Positions 25,857 through 34,754 of a stretch of DNA of 49,364 nt are shown piece after piece; the first letter of the stretch is position 1; the number at the start of each line of letters is the position of its first letter. The notes under the pieces are model-generated. The model worked only from the letters and a program-made list of their open reading frames with translations, had not been told where the DNA came from and ran no database searches. The DNA comes from Thiofilum flexile DSM 14609 (GTDB lineage: Bacteria > Pseudomonadota > Gammaproteobacteria > Thiotrichales > Thiotrichaceae): the NCBI RefSeq assembly GCF_000380185.1, contig NZ_KB904762.1, positions 1-49,364 on the forward strand, in the 5' to 3' direction. The translations under genes were made by a program, and so were the position numbers.

Positions 25857-27004
25857 TTTGAGGCCTTTACAGACACTTGGCTACGTTGCCGTTCTTGGGA
25901 ACGTTGATGTAGCCAAGCTGGTAAGGTAAGGCTCGCTAAAAATAATACTAATACTCCCGCTTTTTGCCAATCAGTTAGACCATACTCACCCCAACGAAAG
26001 GGGATATAGCAGTACAGTAGCACTAAATGAAAAGCAAATACTTGTAACGAATGTTGCCCTAAAAATGCCAACCAACGCACAAAACCCAGATTAAAAAACT
26101 GCGGCACAAAGCGCATCAAACCCTGCATTATACCAGCAATCACATAGGCAAGCGCCAAGAAATTAATTAAGCGTAACCACGCAATGCTTTCTCTATCCGT
26201 ATGTGCATAAGCTTCTAACCAACCGGTCTGAATATAGTGGTGACGCAAGAGCCACAAGCCAATCACCATAACCAATGCAAATGACCATGCGCTAGGCACA
26301 ATAGGCAAAGGTGCGCCTTGGTTTTGATAACGTTTAAAGCCTACCGACATACCTAATACAAATAGTAATTGCCAGCCTAATAGATCAAATGAGCCTAAGC
26401 CTACAATGAGTTTATCAATAGCAAATAGATGAATGAGATAGTTTCTTAAATCCCATTGTGCGGTTAGCCAGATCACAAATGAACCTATGAGTACCCAATG
26501 TATTCTGCCCTGAGCCATTAAACGCAAGGCTAGGGGGGCGATTAGCATTAAACTGACATATAAAGGCAAAACATCTAACATAGGGGGCTGATAGATTAAT
26601 AGCATACCCGATAACCATGCCAACCAAGGAGTTTGCTCCATAGCAATAGCATAACTTTGCCACGGGGCTTGTAGTTTAAGGCTCGTGAGGGTAAAGATGA
26701 AAACACCTAATAAGGCCAGCCAGTGATAAAGATAAATGGTTCCTGCCCGCTGCCAAATCCGTTTTTCTAGCTGCCAATGTGGCTTATTGATATAACGGGA
26801 ATAGATTAAGCCTACTAGTAAGCCGGATAAAAATACAAAGCCCTCCGCCGCACTGACAAATCCTGCCATTTCCCAAGTATATTTCATAATGGGTTCGCCG
26901 AAATGATCCATTGCCATGATGAAGAGCATCATGCCCCGCAATACGTCGAGGGAAATGTCACGCCTCGATGCAAGTGTGGGGTTAGAGGTTTGAAATGTTT
27001 GCAT
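25847..27004 (-). CDS. opgC: OpgC family membrane acyltransferase-like protein
   Basis: This 385-residue protein has about ten membrane helices. The OpgC/acyltransferase-3-like start includes DISLDVLRGMMLFIMAMDHF (17-36), and SAAEGFVFLSGLLVGLIY follows. In the family, OpgC adds succinyl groups to periplasmic glucans. It diverges from the opgG/D-opgH genes at a 59-base intergenic region, so the three probably act on the same polymer. Its 3' end overlaps the DUF1127 gene by 10 bases. Substrate specificity cannot be read from the sequence. Confidence 0.85.
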   Translation of the reverse strand: MQTFQTSNPTLASRRDISLDVLRGMMLFIMAMDHFGEPIMKYTWEMAGFVSAAEGFVFLSGLLVGLIYSRYINKPHWQLEKRIWQRAGTIYLYHWLALLGVFIFTLTSLKLQAPWQSYAIAMEQTPWLAWLSGMLLIYQPPMLDVLPLYVSLMLIAPLALRLMAQGRIHWVLIGSFVIWLTAQWDLRNYLIHLFAIDKLIVGLGSFDLLGWQLLFVLGMSVGFKRYQNQGAPLPIVPSAWSFALVMVIGLWLLRHHYIQTGWLEAYAHTDRESIAWLRLINFLALAYVIAGIMQGLMRFVPQFFNLGFVRWLAFLGQHSLQVFAFHLVLLYCYIPFRWGEYGLTDWQKAGVLVLFLASLTLPAWLHQRSQERQRSQVSVKASNYT

Positions 27005-27063
27005 GTTTGAGTAACCTATAATATTTTCATCCGCTACACTAGCGGGCTAACTAGAGCTATGCG

Positions 27064-28722
27064 ATGATACGCGCCGTTTGTAATCACAAGCTTGGCCTAC
27101 GAAACCCAATCGTGTTGTCACCCACTATCTTATTTACCCTTAAGCCATTAACTCACTATCTTATGGAGCGTTATGCTGTGCTCATTAGAACACTATTGTT
27201 ATGGTGGCTCAGAGGACTACTGATTTATACAGTGACCCTCATGAACGGCTATGCAAGTCCCGATACAGTAAAGCCCGTGGGATGTAAGGCTTATGTACAA
27301 GAACAAGCACGCCTCTTAGCAACGAAACCCTATCAAGTACCTGCTGCGATTGATGAAACCGCTGTACGTAAGCTTGATTATGATGGTTATCGTCACTTGC
27401 GTTTTCGACCGGAAAAAACGGTTTGGCGTCAGGAGCAACTACCTTTTCAGTTAGAGCCTTTGCCCCCCGGACTGAGCTTTAGACGTCCTGTGTCACTCTA
27501 TACTTGGGAGCAAGGTGAAGCGAAAGTCCTACCCTTTCAAACCGACTATTTTGAGTCTGCCGAGCTGTTGGCTGGGGTCGATAAAACGGAATTGGGTTTT
27601 ACAGGTTTTCGCATTCTTTATCCACTAAAAAAAGATGAATTTCATAGCGAATTTTTCGTGTTTCAGGGGGCTAGCTATTTTCGTTCGCGCAGTATTGATC
27701 AAGTTTATGGTTTATCGGTACGTGGTCTAGGTATTAATACAGACCTTGAGGGACAAGAAGAGTTTCCCGATTATCGTGCTTTTTGGATAGAAAAGCCTAC
27801 TATTAATGCAAGCACTTTAACATTATGTGCTTTATTGGATAGTCCTTCAGTCACAGGGATGAGTGAATTTATTATTAAGCCAGGTCACGAAACAACAGCA
27901 GATGTAGATACGGTGTTATATTGGCGTAATGCACCGCTGAATGTCGCCGTATCGCCCCTAACTAGCATGTATTTTCATGGAGAAAATTCAAAGCATCCTA
28001 TGGGCGATTATCGACCTGAGGTACACGATTCTGATGGTTTACTCATAGACGGTAATATGGGATTGGAATGGCATCCTTTGTATCAGCCTGCGCATTTTAC
28101 CGCGCACTCGATTGCGAGCAGACATTTACGGGGGTTTGGTTTATTACAACGGGATCGTAATTTTGATCATTACCAAGATTTAGAGGCACATTATCAGGAG
28201 CGTACTAATGTATGGGTAACACCTTTGAATGATTGGGGTGCGGGTGCGGTACGTTTAGTGCATTTCCCCACTCAGTCGGATGTATTGGATAATGTGGTTG
28301 CTTATTGGCAACCTGAGCAGCCACAAACCCATTGGCAATACCGTTTAACGTGGTTACAACAAGACCCACCTCAGCATCAACTAGGTAAGGTTCATGCGAC
28401 CCGTATTGCGACAAAAAATGTTGATAGTCTGCCTAATCAAGAGGGGGTATTACGTTTTTTTATCGACTTTAAGGATATTTTACCAACCACTGAACCAATT
28501 GAGATTGAGATAGGTCAATCAGACAACTTGCTTATACAATCAAGCCAGTTGTTAAAGAATCCTTACTTAAAGCACGGTCAGCGTTTAGTGATAGTGACTA
28601 AACCTATACCTGAACGTTGCCAAGAACCCATGGTTGTATTTGCCCGTTTAAAGGCTGGCGCACAGCCTTTAAGTGAAATGTGGGTTTACCCCATTTCTTC
28701 TGAATATTGTCAGCGCAATTAA
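27064..28722 (+). CDS. opgG: Periplasmic glucan biosynthesis protein, OpgG/OpgD family
   Basis: OpgG/OpgD proteins act in the periplasm on the beta-1,2-glucan backbone made by OpgH, and recent work assigns them glucanase activity (family GH186). The family sequence spans most of the protein: YDGYRHLRFRPEKTVW, DTDLEGQEEFPDYRAFWIEKP-type stretches, SMYFHGENSK, and the DSDGLLIDGNMGLEWHPL segment of the active-site region. The signal-like hydrophobic stretch is at residues 42-62 when read from the ATG at 27064, which has an AGAG ribosome site. An in-frame ATG at 27163 would give a more usual 30-residue signal peptide but has no ribosome site. I list the longer form and remain unsure of the start. 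OpgG and OpgD cannot be separated here. Confidence 0.87.
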   Translation: MIRAVCNHKLGLRNPIVLSPTILFTLKPLTHYLMERYAVLIRTLLLWWLRGLLIYTVTLMNGYASPDTVKPVGCKAYVQEQARLLATKPYQVPAAIDETAVRKLDYDGYRHLRFRPEKTVWRQEQLPFQLEPLPPGLSFRRPVSLYTWEQGEAKVLPFQTDYFESAELLAGVDKTELGFTGFRILYPLKKDEFHSEFFVFQGASYFRSRSIDQVYGLSVRGLGINTDLEGQEEFPDYRAFWIEKPTINASTLTLCALLDSPSVTGMSEFIIKPGHETTADVDTVLYWRNAPLNVAVSPLTSMYFHGENSKHPMGDYRPEVHDSDGLLIDGNMGLEWHPLYQPAHFTAHSIASRHLRGFGLLQRDRNFDHYQDLEAHYQERTNVWVTPLNDWGAGAVRLVHFPTQSDVLDNVVAYWQPEQPQTHWQYRLTWLQQDPPQHQLGKVHATRIATKNVDSLPNQEGVLRFFIDFKDILPTTEPIEIEIGQSDNLLIQSSQLLKNPYLKHGQRLVIVTKPIPERCQEPMVVFARLKAGAQPLSEMWVYPISSEYCQRN

Positions 28723-28765
28723 CTATCATAATTTAATCAGTCAAGTGTTTTGAGGAACAACTATC

Positions 28766-29089
28766 ATGTCAGTACAAGCCCCTAGTAGCTGGGAGATAGC
28801 TCGGCAACGCGCCACTTTATATTGCCAATTTCATTGTTTGAATGAATATGATCAGCAACAACTCTTAGACAAGGCTTGTTTAAAACTAGCCGCCACTTAT
28901 GGCACTAGTCTTGACGAGCGTGAATTAATTCAACTGTTGATTCATGAAGTACAAGTGCAGTTGTCACACTTGTCGCCACTAGCAGCGTCTCAACACCCTA
29001 GCGCTGTTCAACCCGGTTATCGTCGTGCTAAAACCGGCCCTGTCTTAAATCGCAGCAGTATTCGGGCAGCGGTTTTAGAACGTTTCTAA
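28766..29089 (+). CDS. Small protein of unknown function in the opg cluster
   Basis: This 107-residue soluble protein has no signal peptide or membrane segment. It has a helical N-terminal part (about 8-75) with two Cys (YCQFHC) and an Arg/Pro-rich tail ending in RSSIRAAVLERF. A GAGG ribosome site precedes the ATG. It lies 43 bases after opgG and 78 bases before opgH on the same strand, so it is very likely in their operon. I recognise no family. A cytoplasmic accessory to OpgH is possible by position only. Confidence 0.7.
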   Translation: MSVQAPSSWEIARQRATLYCQFHCLNEYDQQQLLDKACLKLAATYGTSLDERELIQLLIHEVQVQLSHLSPLAASQHPSAVQPGYRRAKTGPVLNRSSIRAAVLERF

Positions 29090-29167
29090 GTATTCAACCT
29101 AGCTATAGAAAAGGTATGGTTTCTATGGCTTGGCAACTTTAATGATTCCTGATAAGTAGGCTGCTTG

Positions 29168-31192
29168 ATGCTGCAAACCCTTGCTTTATTGAATTGGCGA
29201 CACACGGCATTTAAACGTCGAATGTTCGTTTTTGGCATGATTGCCCTAATGCTGCTTTGGTCGGTTACTTGGTTGGCAATCAATTTGCCTGAAACACTGC
29301 CCTGGTGGTGGAAGAGCCTTATTGTGATTCCCTTTGCAATATTATTGTTTTGGTTAGCATTAGGGTTTATGACCGGACTCACGGGGCTTTGGGTCTTAAT
29401 GCGCCGTGGGCGTTTTAGAATCTTGCCGGCTGCTAATGAACCCTTGCCACCGCTCTCTACGCGTAGCACAACCGCGATTTTACTACCCATTTATAATGAG
29501 GATGTGGCCTATGTGTTTGCTGGCATTAAAAGCATGTATCAATCCTTGCAAGCAGGGGGCTGGTTAGAGCATTTTGAGTTTTATGTGCTATCCGACTCCG
29601 ATAAAAGCCGACAATGGTTACGTGAGGGAGCCGCTTGGCAAGATTTATGCGATGAACTAGACGCCCATGGCAAGATTCATTACCGCCATCGCCGCCATCG
29701 CATTAAGAAAAAAAGCGGTAATATTATGGATTTTTGCCGCCGCTGGGGTAAGCACCACGAGTATATGATTGTGCTGGATGCCGATAGCCTCGTAACGGGC
29801 GAAACCTTTGCCCGTTTAGTCACCGCGATGGAGCGTAATCCGCGTATTGGCCTGATTCAAACCCCGCTCTATGCGACGGGTTTACAGACCTTATTTGCCC
29901 GTAGTCAGCAATTTGTGAATCGTTTATATGGCCCAGTATTTTTTGCCGGATTACATTATTGGTGGATGGGTGACAGTCAATATTGGGGGCATAATGTCAT
30001 TATTCGTACCCAAGCCTTTATGGAGCATTGCGATTTACCCCGTTTAGCAGCCAGTGGTGCCTTAGGGGGCGATATTCTCAGCCATGATTTTGTCGAGGCA
30101 GCACTATTGAATCGTGCCGGCTGGGAAACGTGGCTCGCTTTTGATTTAGATGGCAGTTTTGAGCGTCCACCACCGACTTTAACCGATGCATTAAAACGGG
30201 ATCGGCGGTGGTGCTTGGGTAATTTACAGCATTGGCAAATTATCTGGTCGCGTGATATTCCCCATATGCAGCGTTTTTTAATGCTAGGCGGGATTATGTC
30301 CTATGTAGGGTCATTAATTTGGTTATTTTGGTTAGTGGTATTAAGTATTACCGCTTTGACTTATCCGCAAGAGGATATTATTGAAGACTCCTTTTTTAGT
30401 GATTCCATTTTAGGTATTACGCTGATATTGCTCTTTGTCTATAAATTATTTGGTGTGATTCATGTCATTAGGCGAGGTTATACTCAGCTATTTGGCGGGC
30501 TGGCTAATTTATGGATGGGAATTGTTACCGAAACTCTCATATCCATCTTAATCGCTCCAATTCGGATGATGTATTACAGCCGCTTTGTGATTGAGATTCT
30601 CATGGGAAAACGCGCGAATTGGGGCACACAACAGCGCGAAGGCTATCGTATGAGCTGGGGAAGTGCTTTACGGGAATATGCTTGGATTATGATTCCGGGA
30701 TTTTTATGGGCACTGGCATTGGCTGTTGTGAATCCCGTCGCATTTTGGTGGACTTCTCCCGTATTACTCGGATTGATTTTAGCTGCGCCTGTTGCGGTAT
30801 TAACGAGTTATGAGTTAGCACCACACACAGCCTTATTTATGACGCCAGATTTAAAACAACCGTTGGATGTATTACAAACCTTTCCTATTAATCATTTAGA
30901 TTTAAGTGAGCGCAGTTATGCCACCACGCATGATCCTTTTACGCGCGTCATTGTTGACCCTATTGCTCAGCGTCAACACTTAGCCTATGTTCCGCGCCGT
31001 CAAGTATCGGCTAAAACGCGCGAACAACGGAATGAATTATTTAATCGTGCCTTACGTATGGGGCCGGTGAATTTAAGTGAGGCAGAGCGACAAATCTTTT
31101 TAGAAGATTCAGCACTATTAGCACGTTTACATACAGCAGTCTGGCAGTTGCCCGAAAAGCAATTTCAGCAACAGTGGCTCAGTCATTTGTAA
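29168..31192 (+). CDS. opgH: Glucans biosynthesis glucosyltransferase OpgH
   Basis: OpgH is an inner-membrane GT2 enzyme that uses UDP-glucose to make and export the backbone of osmoregulated periplasmic glucans. Two N-terminal membrane helices (about 22-80) are followed by the glycosyltransferase domain. That domain has YVLSDSDKS, the VLDADSL metal site, SHDFVEAALL, and the acceptor motif KRDRRWCLGNLQHW (QxxRW type). Several C-terminal membrane helices come after it. The protein is about 675 residues, shorter than E. coli OpgH (847) because the N-terminal cytoplasmic extension is reduced. I prefer the ATG at 29168 over the TTG one codon earlier. A hairpin follows the gene. Confidence 0.94.
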   Translation: MLQTLALLNWRHTAFKRRMFVFGMIALMLLWSVTWLAINLPETLPWWWKSLIVIPFAILLFWLALGFMTGLTGLWVLMRRGRFRILPAANEPLPPLSTRSTTAILLPIYNEDVAYVFAGIKSMYQSLQAGGWLEHFEFYVLSDSDKSRQWLREGAAWQDLCDELDAHGKIHYRHRRHRIKKKSGNIMDFCRRWGKHHEYMIVLDADSLVTGETFARLVTAMERNPRIGLIQTPLYATGLQTLFARSQQFVNRLYGPVFFAGLHYWWMGDSQYWGHNVIIRTQAFMEHCDLPRLAASGALGGDILSHDFVEAALLNRAGWETWLAFDLDGSFERPPPTLTDALKRDRRWCLGNLQHWQIIWSRDIPHMQRFLMLGGIMSYVGSLIWLFWLVVLSITALTYPQEDIIEDSFFSDSILGITLILLFVYKLFGVIHVIRRGYTQLFGGLANLWMGIVTETLISILIAPIRMMYYSRFVIEILMGKRANWGTQQREGYRMSWGSALREYAWIMIPGFLWALALAVVNPVAFWWTSPVLLGLILAAPVAVLTSYELAPHTALFMTPDLKQPLDVLQTFPINHLDLSERSYATTHDPFTRVIVDPIAQRQHLAYVPRRQVSAKTREQRNELFNRALRMGPVNLSEAERQIFLEDSALLARLHTAVWQLPEKQFQQQWLSHL

Positions 31193-31210
31193 ATTTATAA
31201 TAGTTTGGAA

Positions 31211-31237
31211 AAGGGTAGTTAGGCGTTAACTACCCTT
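31211..31237. terminator. Terminator hairpin between opgH and a convergent gene
   Basis: AAGGGTAGTTA (31211-31221) pairs perfectly with TAACTACCCTT (31227-31237) around a 5-base loop. It lies 18 bases after the opgH stop and 8 bases before the end of the convergent gene. The stem ends are A/T-rich, so it may work in both directions. Confidence 0.65.
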
Positions 31238-31245
31238 ATTCATGG

Positions 31246-31791
31246 TTAGGGAGCATTCTTGGCTAAAGCTACAAAAATATAATCAGTTGTTTTGGAGTTT
31301 TTTGGGTAGCGAAGAAACTGTATTCCAGTTAAATAATTTACTGCCCCATCACTGATATTAGTCAATATATTGATTTTGGGTTCAGTCATTTTTGCTTTAT
31401 AGCTATTAAACTCAGAGTTTGCTAGTAAATTAGCATTGAATGTTTGGAGATTTTGCTCTTGAATAGCAGGGTTTTTTTGAAGCTCAATGCTATTCCAAAC
31501 TATTTTTTTATTATTGAAATCATATAAATAAGCAGAAAAAGACTGATTGGCTAAAGAGCAGCCAGGTGATGCTAAAAGAGTTTGTACTTCTGACTTAAGT
31601 GAGTCTGTAACTTTAAAATTACCCTCATGATACTCTAAATAACCCAACGTATTTAAGGCTTTAGACTGTAACTCATTAGCTATTTCCTGCTGCTTTAGGT
31701 GCGCTACTGCGATTCTAGCGCCGAGGACATAGCCAGTCAGTAGCAAGAGAGGTCCAGTAACTAATCCTATAATGATATGTTTTACTCTCAT
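31246..31791 (-). CDS. Membrane-anchored protein of unknown function
   Basis: This 181-residue protein has a single N-terminal membrane helix (about 5-28, HIIIGLVTGPLLLLTGYVLG). An extracytoplasmic domain follows with two short basic/hydrophobic clusters and strand-like segments. I recognise no family. The codon use looks more AT-rich than that of its neighbours (many AAA, TTT and ATA codons), which may indicate acquisition. It is convergent with opgH and shares its terminator. A ribosome site (AAGGGGG) precedes the ATG. The upstream region carries the decayed gene end described below. Confidence 0.65.
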   Translation of the reverse strand: MRVKHIIIGLVTGPLLLLTGYVLGARIAVAHLKQQEIANELQSKALNTLGYLEYHEGNFKVTDSLKSEVQTLLASPGCSLANQSFSAYLYDFNNKKIVWNSIELQKNPAIQEQNLQTFNANLLANSEFNSYKAKMTEPKINILTNISDGAVNYLTGIQFLRYPKNSKTTDYIFVALAKNAP

Positions 31792-31877
31792 AAAAACCCC
31801 CTTATTTAAGTAAATAATTGTTTAAGCCAATTAAAACTATAAAGAACTTTTTATGATTAGACTAATAGAAAATTTAA

Positions 31878-31908
31878 AGCACTCTAAAGTTATATTAATT
31901 AGAGTGCT
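31878..31908 (-). terminator. Orphan terminator-like hairpin
   Basis: AGCACTCTAA (31878-31887) and TTAGAGTGCT (31899-31908) form a perfect 10-bp stem with an 11-base loop. On the minus strand it is followed by TTTAAATTTT. It lies 71 bases downstream of the decayed gene end at 31980-32049, as expected for that gene's former terminator. The GCACTC/GAGTGC halves recall CIRCE but the spacing is wrong. Confidence 0.5.
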
Positions 31909-31979
31909 GGATAATGAGCAATGAATTGTATAAAATAATAGCCAGTTAAATAAGGGCTGAACTACCATACTAATCTTAA

Positions 31980-32049
31980 TTAAATAATCCTATGGCTCAC
32001 AAATTTGCTCCTATTATCGAGAATTTCACCACATTGTCTAAAGTTTAAA
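31980..32049 (-). pseudogene. Duplicated 3' end of the glutathionylspermidine-synthase-like gene
   Basis: This 70-base stretch matches 32791-32860, the 3' end of the downstream gene, at 61 of 70 positions by direct comparison, and 48 of the first 50 agree. Read on the minus strand it keeps the frame and stop, ending in SKFVSHRII like the intact gene. The two copies are direct repeats flanking the Uma2 gene. The fragment has no start and cannot be expressed on its own. Confidence 0.85.
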
Positions 32050-32167
32050 TACCCGTCTGTTTGCTAGGTGGCATTCCGTAGGTTTTTAATGCTTTAAGCT
32101 TTTAATTATGCTTTAGCATGGTTAGTTGCGCTATACTGGGCACATAGGTTGTTATGAGAGTTAGGTT
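32050..32167. other. Short upstream region of the Uma2 gene
   Basis: These 118 bases precede the Uma2 gene. A TATACT box (32132-32137) about 30 bases before the ATG is a candidate -10 element without a clear -35. The 376-base gap 31792-32167 as a whole contains this region, the decayed gene end and the orphan hairpin, and no other gene. Confidence 0.4.
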
Positions 32168-32755
32168 ATGTTGGCGACAAAAGTTGCAGAGGATCGCATC
32201 ACCGAACAGGCTTATTTAGCGGGTGAGCAACTCGCTACAGTGCGTCATGAGTATGTGGCAGGTAAGCTCTATGCTATGGCTGGTGCGAGTCGGCGGCATA
32301 GTACGATTGCTTTTAATACGGCTTTTCAGTTGCGCTTAGCCGCACAGGGGAGTGCTTGTGAAATTCATTTGGCTGATGTGAAAGTCTATGCCGAAAAATC
32401 AAAAGCTTATTATTACCCTGATGTCATTGTTAGTTGTGAGGCAGAGAATCACGCTTATTATCTTAGCCAGCCTTGTTTGATTGTCGAGGTGACTTCTAAA
32501 TCGACCGAGTGGCGGGATTATACTGAAAAGGCATTGGCCTATCAGAAACTGGCCTCCTTAAAAGCTTATTTGGTTGTGGCACAGGATAAGGTGCAGGTCA
32601 CTTTATATTATCGAGATGCGGAAGGTGCGTGGGGTGTAGCACGGTTTACGGAGCTAGCACAGCGTATTACCTTGCCATGTCCAGAAACAATCCTACTGGT
32701 GGGGGATATTTATGCGGGAGTAGAAGGGATTCCATTAGAGGATGAAGGATCGTGA
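32168..32755 (+). CDS. Uma2 family (DUF820) PD-(D/E)XK endonuclease-like protein
   Basis: This 195-residue protein has the Uma2/DUF820 layout. The N-terminal EYVAGKLYAMAGAS is followed by a restriction-endonuclease-like core: YYYPDVIVSCE (Asp about 78) and CLIVEVTSKSTEWRDYTEKALAYQ (Glu in IVEV, then Lys). KLASLKAYLVV follows. These residues fit the PD-(D/E)XK catalytic pattern. Members are numerous in cyanobacteria and filamentous sulfur bacteria, and their biological role is poorly known. The gene is flanked by a 70-bp direct repeat of the neighbouring gene end, which suggests recent insertion. It is convergent with the glutathionylspermidine-synthase-like gene. Confidence 0.88.
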   Translation: MLATKVAEDRITEQAYLAGEQLATVRHEYVAGKLYAMAGASRRHSTIAFNTAFQLRLAAQGSACEIHLADVKVYAEKSKAYYYPDVIVSCEAENHAYYLSQPCLIVEVTSKSTEWRDYTEKALAYQKLASLKAYLVVAQDKVQVTLYYRDAEGAWGVARFTELAQRITLPCPETILLVGDIYAGVEGIPLEDEGS

Positions 32756-32778
32756 TTCAACTTCTTTAAATCACGATC
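32748..32778. terminator. Hairpin overlapping the Uma2 stop codon
   Basis: GATCGTGATT (32748-32757) pairs perfectly with AATCACGATC (32769-32778) around an 11-base loop. It spans the Uma2 stop codon and lies just outside the end of the convergent gene. It has no long T tract, so its termination efficiency is uncertain. Confidence 0.5.
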
Positions 32779-32790
32779 GCTAAAAGTAAT

Positions 32791-33969
32791 TTAAATAATC
32801 CTATGGCTCACAAATTTACTCATATTATCGAGAATTTCACCGCCCCGTCTAAAGCCTAACCCACAGCCTTCCCATGCAAAAAAGACCCCGGCCTGATAAG
32901 TGCGACCTTCAGCATCTTTAGCCATCTGAGCAAACTCTTGATAGACCGTGCGATAACGCTCGTATTCACCACCAATACTATGCAGTGCTTTGCCTGCTGC
33001 ATCGAGAATCGTAGTATTTGCCCCTTCACGCCCAAACATTTTTTTAGCGACTTGTTTTTTACCTTGTAAGGGTTCAAAACGTGTTTCTAATAAATAAGGC
33101 GAATCAGGGAATAGTTCATAAAGCACTTTCATAATGCCTTTACTTTGGAAAATAAGGGTATAAGCGGGGTTTAAAATAGTCCCTAATTGATTACGGGTAA
33201 TATCATCTAAAATGCCTACAATACCATCGTTTTGTAGCGCAATATCTTCCCAAGGGTACAATTTAAACCAATAATCAAAGCGTGTACCTTCAGGATTAAA
33301 AATACCGGCTTCTTCCTGAAAACCTACCTCATGCATATAACAAAAATCGGTTTGAAAGCCTGCTTCACTAGCTATTTGTTGTAAAAAGCGCGTGGTGCTT
33401 TCATCTTCAGGTAGATTACTCATGCATGAGAATAGGATATTTTGATAATTATAATACTCATTAAACGTATCGGGTTCTTCTTCACCCGTAATCATGCGCC
33501 GAAAACTATTACCAATGGCCTGATAAACATTATTAAATTGTTTATCTTCATTCATACCATTCGCTTTGAGTAAGGCCCATTGCACCACTGCCGTTTCAAA
33601 TAGGCTAGTTGGAGTGTCGGCATTAAACTCAATTAATTTAATCGGCAAACCATCAATGCCACCGGCTAAATCAAAGCGCCCATAAATATGGCGATCATCA
33701 TTTTCCCAACTGCGTTTAATAGGATTAATCAGATTAAAAGGAATATCTAATTCAAAAAAGAGATCATTATCAATCACATACTGTGCAGCCTCGACATACA
33801 TGTCATAAAGCTCATTCACGGCGGTGTAATAAGCGTCCGCTTCTGCTTCGGTAACAGGCACAATTTCATCGGTGATGTAGGGCGTGCCATCTGGGTCGGT
33901 ATGCCAATTCATGCCCACATCTTCCATGAGCTGATTGCTAATGGCTTGCACTTTTTCCGTTTTAATCAT
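32791..33969 (-). CDS. Glutathionylspermidine synthase family protein (YgiC-like)
   Basis: This 392-residue protein matches the ATP-grasp C-domain family of glutathionylspermidine synthase, as in E. coli YgiC and YjfC. Family stretches include DRHIYGRFDLAGG, IKLIEFNADTPTSLFETAV, FKLYPWEDI, LNPAYTLIFQSKGIMKVLY, KKMFGREGANTTI, and a C-terminal VFFAWEGCGLGFRRG. The amidase half of bifunctional Gsp is absent, so it would form an amide or peptide bond with an unknown pair of substrates. It starts 3 bases after the lipoprotein gene 33973-34638, in the same order as E. coli ygiB-ygiC. Its last 70 bases are duplicated at 31980. Confidence 0.88.
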   Translation of the reverse strand: MIKTEKVQAISNQLMEDVGMNWHTDPDGTPYITDEIVPVTEAEADAYYTAVNELYDMYVEAAQYVIDNDLFFELDIPFNLINPIKRSWENDDRHIYGRFDLAGGIDGLPIKLIEFNADTPTSLFETAVVQWALLKANGMNEDKQFNNVYQAIGNSFRRMITGEEEPDTFNEYYNYQNILFSCMSNLPEDESTTRFLQQIASEAGFQTDFCYMHEVGFQEEAGIFNPEGTRFDYWFKLYPWEDIALQNDGIVGILDDITRNQLGTILNPAYTLIFQSKGIMKVLYELFPDSPYLLETRFEPLQGKKQVAKKMFGREGANTTILDAAGKALHSIGGEYERYRTVYQEFAQMAKDAEGRTYQAGVFFAWEGCGLGFRRGGEILDNMSKFVSHRII

Positions 33970-33972
33970 GAA

Positions 33973-34638
33973 TCAGCCTCCTGCCGAGCCAGCAGGTGAA
34001 CGGCTACCTGAGGAACTACTAGACGAGTTGCTTCCCCCACCAAAGAAACCACTGCGCGGTTGGGTGGTCGAGGGTTTAGTCGCACTATTGGTATTGCTAG
34101 CCCCCGGTGTACGAGAACTGCTCATGGTGGATTGAGCGCGAGTATTTTGCTGCTGCTGATGTTGTTGATAGTTAGAGTTACCCATCAGCTTATTAGCAAT
34201 CATGCCACCCACTAAAGCCCCGGCGGCTGAGGCTAAAATAGTTTCACCTAAGCTTAAACCCTGATTTTCAGCCACAGGTTTTGTGAGATTAGAGCTGCCA
34301 TTTTCGACGCGTTTGGCTTCTTCTTCGGCAATTTTCTTGAGTTCTTCTTCGGTTAAAACACGCTCTTTACCGTCGAGTCCCGTGACAATGGCTTTAGTGC
34401 CTGAGCTAGAGGGAATTTTTTCCGTGAGCTGGTAAGTGTCTGGATTCGCTGCAGTTTGTTTGAGCAGTAATACAAAAGTTTGTTCTTTATCGCTAGTCGC
34501 CTGTGAAATCGTCTCTTGCTTGGGTTTTTCGGGCGGTGGTGGGGGTTGATCGCCACCACAGCCTTGTAAACTCGCCATAATCACAGCACCAATGCTACCT
34601 ACCATCGAATAGGACGCAATTTTTCTAATATAAGGCAT
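33973..34638 (-). CDS. YgiB-like lipoprotein with Ser/Gly-rich tail
   Basis: This 221-residue protein has a lipoprotein signal ending in SLQGC (Cys about 27), followed by Pro-rich sequence and a small conserved-looking domain (about 52-95). A glycine-zipper-like membrane-interacting segment comes next (LASAAGALVGGMIANKLMG, about 135-153). The tail is Gln- then Ser/Gly-rich and ends in GFFGGGS...SAGG. E. coli YgiB (DUF1190) has a similar length, a lipobox, a Gly/Met segment and a Ser/Gly end, and is likewise encoded just before YgiC. I infer equivalence from position and architecture, because direct sequence similarity is weak. Confidence 0.6.
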   Translation of the reverse strand: MPYIRKIASYSMVGSIGAVIMASLQGCGGDQPPPPPEKPKQETISQATSDKEQTFVLLLKQTAANPDTYQLTEKIPSSSGTKAIVTGLDGKERVLTEEELKKIAEEEAKRVENGSSNLTKPVAENQGLSLGETILASAAGALVGGMIANKLMGNSNYQQHQQQQNTRAQSTMSSSRTPGASNTNSATKPSTTQPRSGFFGGGSNSSSSSSGSRSPAGSAGG

Positions 34639-34754
34639 ATAGAAATCTCCATCTCTAAAAAATGCCTAGAACGATAGTGAAATCAGGGGTAAAAAGCTAC
34701 TAGCTACGTAGGAGAAGGTGATTCGATAGAGTCATAAAGCGGGTAGGATAAGTG

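Noticed and set aside
29086-29490. 134-residue open frame opposite opgH
   Set aside because: It is antisense to a well-supported gene and shows no family or ribosome site.
31878-31908. CIRCE-like GCACTC/GAGTGC hairpin
   Set aside because: The spacer between the half-sites is 17 bases rather than 9 and the TTA/TAA ends are missing. It fits a terminator better.
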